Below, one piece after another: positions 61,430-64,000 of a DNA stretch of 64,000 bases. Positions within the stretch are counted from its first letter, which is position 1; each line of letters begins with the position of its first letter. The stretch lies in assembly GCF_965363235.1 (NCBI RefSeq), contig NC_134843.1, forward strand, positions 62,969,865-63,033,864. Direction: 5' to 3'. Below the pieces are notes generated by a model, which had not been told where the DNA came from, did not search any database, and saw nothing but the letters and a program-made list of their open reading frames with translations. Made by a program: the position numbers and the translations under genes. This stretch comes from Mytilus galloprovincialis (lineage: Eukaryota > Mollusca > Bivalvia > Mytilida > Mytilidae).

Positions 61430-62380
61430 ACCTATTATGGTCCAATATCCAAACTCTAAATACATGGTTAGATTCAGCATATCAAAGAACCCCAAGAATT
61501 CAATTTTTGATGAAGTCAAATAAAGTTCAATTTTGGACCCTTTATACCTCAATGTGGACAAATTTGATAACCGGGCCTAAATATCAAAAATCTAAATACA
61601 TGGTTATTTTTCTACATTGGCTAGAGGTATAGGGGAGGGTTGAGATCTCACAAACATGTTTAACCCCGCCGCATTTTTGCGCCTGTCCCAAGCCAGGAGC
61701 CTCTGGCCTTTCTTAGTCTTGTATTATTTTAATTTTAGTTTCTTGTGTACAATTTGGAAATTAGTATGGCGTTCATTATCACTGAACTAGTATATATTTG
61801 TTTAGGGACCAGCTAAAGGACGCCTCCGTGTGCGGGAATTTCTCGCTACATTGAAGACCTGTTGGTGACCTTCTGCTGTTGTTTTTTTCTATGGTCGGGT
61901 TGTTGTCTCTTTGGCACATTCCCCATTTCCATTCTCAATTTTATTAGATTCAGCATATATCAAAGAACCCAATATATTCAATTTTTGTTGAAATCAAACA
62001 AAGTTTAATTTTGGACCACGATTTGGACCAAATTGAAAACTGGCCCCATAAGCAAAAATTTTAATAAATGTTTAGATTCAGCATATCAAAGAATCCCAAG
62101 GATTCAATTTTTTTTTATATCAAACAAAGTTTAATTTTGGACCCCAATTTGGACCAACTTGAAAACTGGACCCATAATCAAAAATTCAAGTACATGTTTA
62201 GATTCAGCATATCAAAGAACCCCAAGAATTCAATTTTTGTTGAGATCAAACAAAGTTTAATTTTGGACCTCAATTACAATGTAGGACCAACTTGAAAACT
62301 GGGCCCATAATCAAATACATGTTAAGATTCAGCATATCAGAGAACCCCAATAATTCAATTGTGGTTAAACTTAAGCATTC
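61430..62380. repeat. tandem array of about 120-bp units, interrupted
   Basis: About five units share TTAGATTCAGCATATCAAAG, AACCCCAAGAATTCAATTTT, AAAGTTTAATTTTGGACC and ACTTGAAAACTGGGCCCAT. The first unit is parted from the rest by the insert at 61625-61945. Together with 61090-61360 it may be one non-autonomous element with a tandem core, as in Helentron-like bivalve elements; that is inference. Confidence 0.85.
61625..61945 (+). mobile_element. SINE-like or MITE-like repeat inserted in the tandem array
   Basis: It starts near AGGTATAGGGGAGGGTTGAG and contains CATGTTTAACCCCGCCGCAT, CGCCTCCGTGTGCGGGAATT and ends TTGTCTCTTTGGCACATTCC then CCATTTCCATTCTCAATTTT. The end part also occurs at 34225-34270. 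The ATTAGATTCAGCAT sequence resumes at once after it, so the array was the target. Confidence 0.65.
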
Positions 62381-63353
62381 TAATTTATTTTGTGATGTTG
62401 GATGTTGCGTTATTTTACGTTGAGTTTCGTTTATACATATGTCGGATATGCGTTCGAAATATATATCTTATCCTTTAAAAAAGCACATTGGTTTTGCATT
62501 GAATGAACTTATGAAGACGTACCAAATTATAAGCCTGGTATACATGATGAGTTTTCGTTTACAAATGCATTTTTACTTTTACTTTTAAAATATATTAAAA
62601 ATTGTACAGAAAAGAAAGAACGTGAACTTGCATTGAACAAAGAAATAAAGTTTTGAGGCAATAATAAATCTATAATCTATTACTGGCACTACACACTGGA
62701 TAGGTTGTTGACACCAAGAACCATGCAGTTCTTCTTGATTCCTGTCCATATGATAATTTTAAGGACCCTCTGATGTCTTCAACATTTTTTTTTAAATCGT
62801 TATTTTTGTATAACTTCATTGATATTTTATGATATATTTGTTTTGTGGTTTTTTTTATAAATCAGACCATCTTAAACATACCAAACTATGGATGCTGATC
62901 AAGGTAAACATAATTTGACATCATTTGATGGTTTGTTTTGTCTGTTTCTAAAGTGTGTAGGTTATTTAATCGCCCATCATTTAAATTCAACTGTATCGAA
63001 AGAATGGGTGTGGATTAGATCCCTCAGCGTTAGTCAGTTTTACAGATTTCTTCACCTATGCAAGTGAGGTAGAAATACCGTACTTTTGAATAATAGGACT
63101 CCTTTTTATGCAACATATGCGCATTTCCAATAAACTCACATATATTCAGTTGAGCTCTAAAATCGATATCAAAACAGTTGTTAAAAGTCAATAATCATTT
63201 AAAATTTTAGTTAAAGTTATTTTTTTATTTACTAGAACATATAACACTGGGCAAAATTATTTTTGTATCTTCATTATTACGGATAAATTTTAGACTAACA
63301 GTCCACCATGTTGGAATATCTAAGCCAGAAGATTGGTAATCGAATGCATCATA

Positions 63354-63359
63354 TTTATT
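63354..63359 (-). terminator. candidate polyadenylation signal of FREP C
   Basis: AATAAA on the minus strand lies about 40 nt after the FREP C stop codon. Confidence 0.45.
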
Positions 63360-63398
63360 TGAATTTTTACTTTTCAATATTGTAACCATTAAATATTT

Positions 63399-63646
63399 CT
63401 ATAGTCTACGAATCATCATAGAAGTAGCCTTTAGTGAATATTTAGAGCCTTTCCATGAATTCCAAATTACACCATTCCAAGATCCAACAGGCGTCTTTAT
63501 ATAATAATGACCATGTAGATTAGAATTCATGCAATTTTTGTACCACCATGCACCAGGATGGCGTCGAGCGCAATTATCTTTGGCGTCATCATTGTCCCTG
63601 TCTAGAGTTGTAAACCTTCCACGGTTACTGTAGTTGAGATCGTCAC
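63399..63646 (-). CDS. FREP C: last exon of a third fibrinogen-domain gene (partial)
   Basis: A 248-nt exon with an AG acceptor (TTCTTCGTACAG) and a stop, the same size and phase as the last exons of FREP A and B. It encodes GDDLNYSNRGRFTTLDRDND, then DNCARRHPGAWWYKNCMNSN and ends SMMIRRL. It differs from FREP B at about 10 of 82 residues, so it is B's close paralogue; A is much further away. The calcium-site-like DRDND and the two cysteines of the C-terminal loop are kept. Upstream exons must lie beyond the right edge. Confidence 0.92.
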
Positions 63647-64000
63647 CTGTACGAAGAAAAGTCTGACAAATTATTTATGTAGACACAATAAATACAATAA
63701 AGATCCTCTTGTAGACGCTTCCGATAGTCGAACGAATGAAACTCATGAGATTTTCCGAATCCCGATGGAATTCATTTTGAAGTACTAGTGTAAATCATAA
63801 ATCTTGACTTCAGATTTTTTTTCCTACTCTATTGAACTGATGTAAACAGTGATCAAACTGACAAACACATTTTGATTAAAATCAAAAACCCATCATAAAA
63901 AGTGTGTCAAAAGTGGCGATGAGTAGACGTTTTTGTTGCTTTATCTGGAGAGTACACAAAACTCTTGATATATTTTTTTAACTAGATTGTTTTCATTCTT

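Overview
This is an AT-rich, intron-rich stretch of animal nuclear DNA. The gene content and the interspersed repeats point to a bivalve mollusc, most likely a mussel of the Mytilus group; that assignment rests on recognised repeat types and gene style, not on a search. No prokaryotic, viral or CRISPR features are seen. All host genes found lie on the minus strand. They were rebuilt by eye from conserved protein motifs, GT/AG splice sites and reading phase, because almost none of their exons is a long open frame.

Layout, left to right. (1) 400-8946: the first nine coding exons of a SAMHD1-type dNTP triphosphohydrolase; the 3' half lies beyond the left edge. (2) 13213-21336: a complete five-exon gene for a type II membrane, coiled-coil, fibrinogen-domain protein (FREP A), with one possible cassette or alternative first exon. 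(3) 21.5-28.4 kb: intergenic DNA full of mobile elements, including a 5'-truncated LINE with a perfect 12-bp target duplication. (4) 28542-43500: a complete 14-exon, 504-residue cytochrome P450 of the CYP3 clan. (5) 43.5-50.2 kb: gene-poor DNA with a G-rich run, a tRNA-like sequence and repeat fragments. (6) 50317-60912: FREP B, a five-exon paralogue of A with identical intron phases. (7) 61.1-62.4 kb: a tandem array split by another repeat. (8) 63399-63646: the last exon of FREP C, a close paralogue of B that continues past the right edge.

FREP A, B and C form a tandem family in one orientation, with the P450 gene between A and B. SAMHD1 (nucleotide depletion, antiviral in vertebrates) and FREPs (lectin-like recognition) are both plausible innate-immunity genes, and the P450 is likely a xenobiotic or steroid oxidase. 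Nothing in the sequence shows that they are co-regulated.

Introns and spacers carry many non-autonomous DNA elements. The clearest are a 1.86-kb element flanked by TA, a 529-bp element flanked by TTAA, a decayed hAT inside a larger element built of short CGATC-rich repeats, several foldback elements, and inverted repeats on both sides of P450 exon 7. I found no convincing new multi-gene system. The best leads are the membrane-FREP cluster with its possible alternative exon and promoter-proximal palindrome, the CGATC-array element, and the repeat pair around P450 exon 7.
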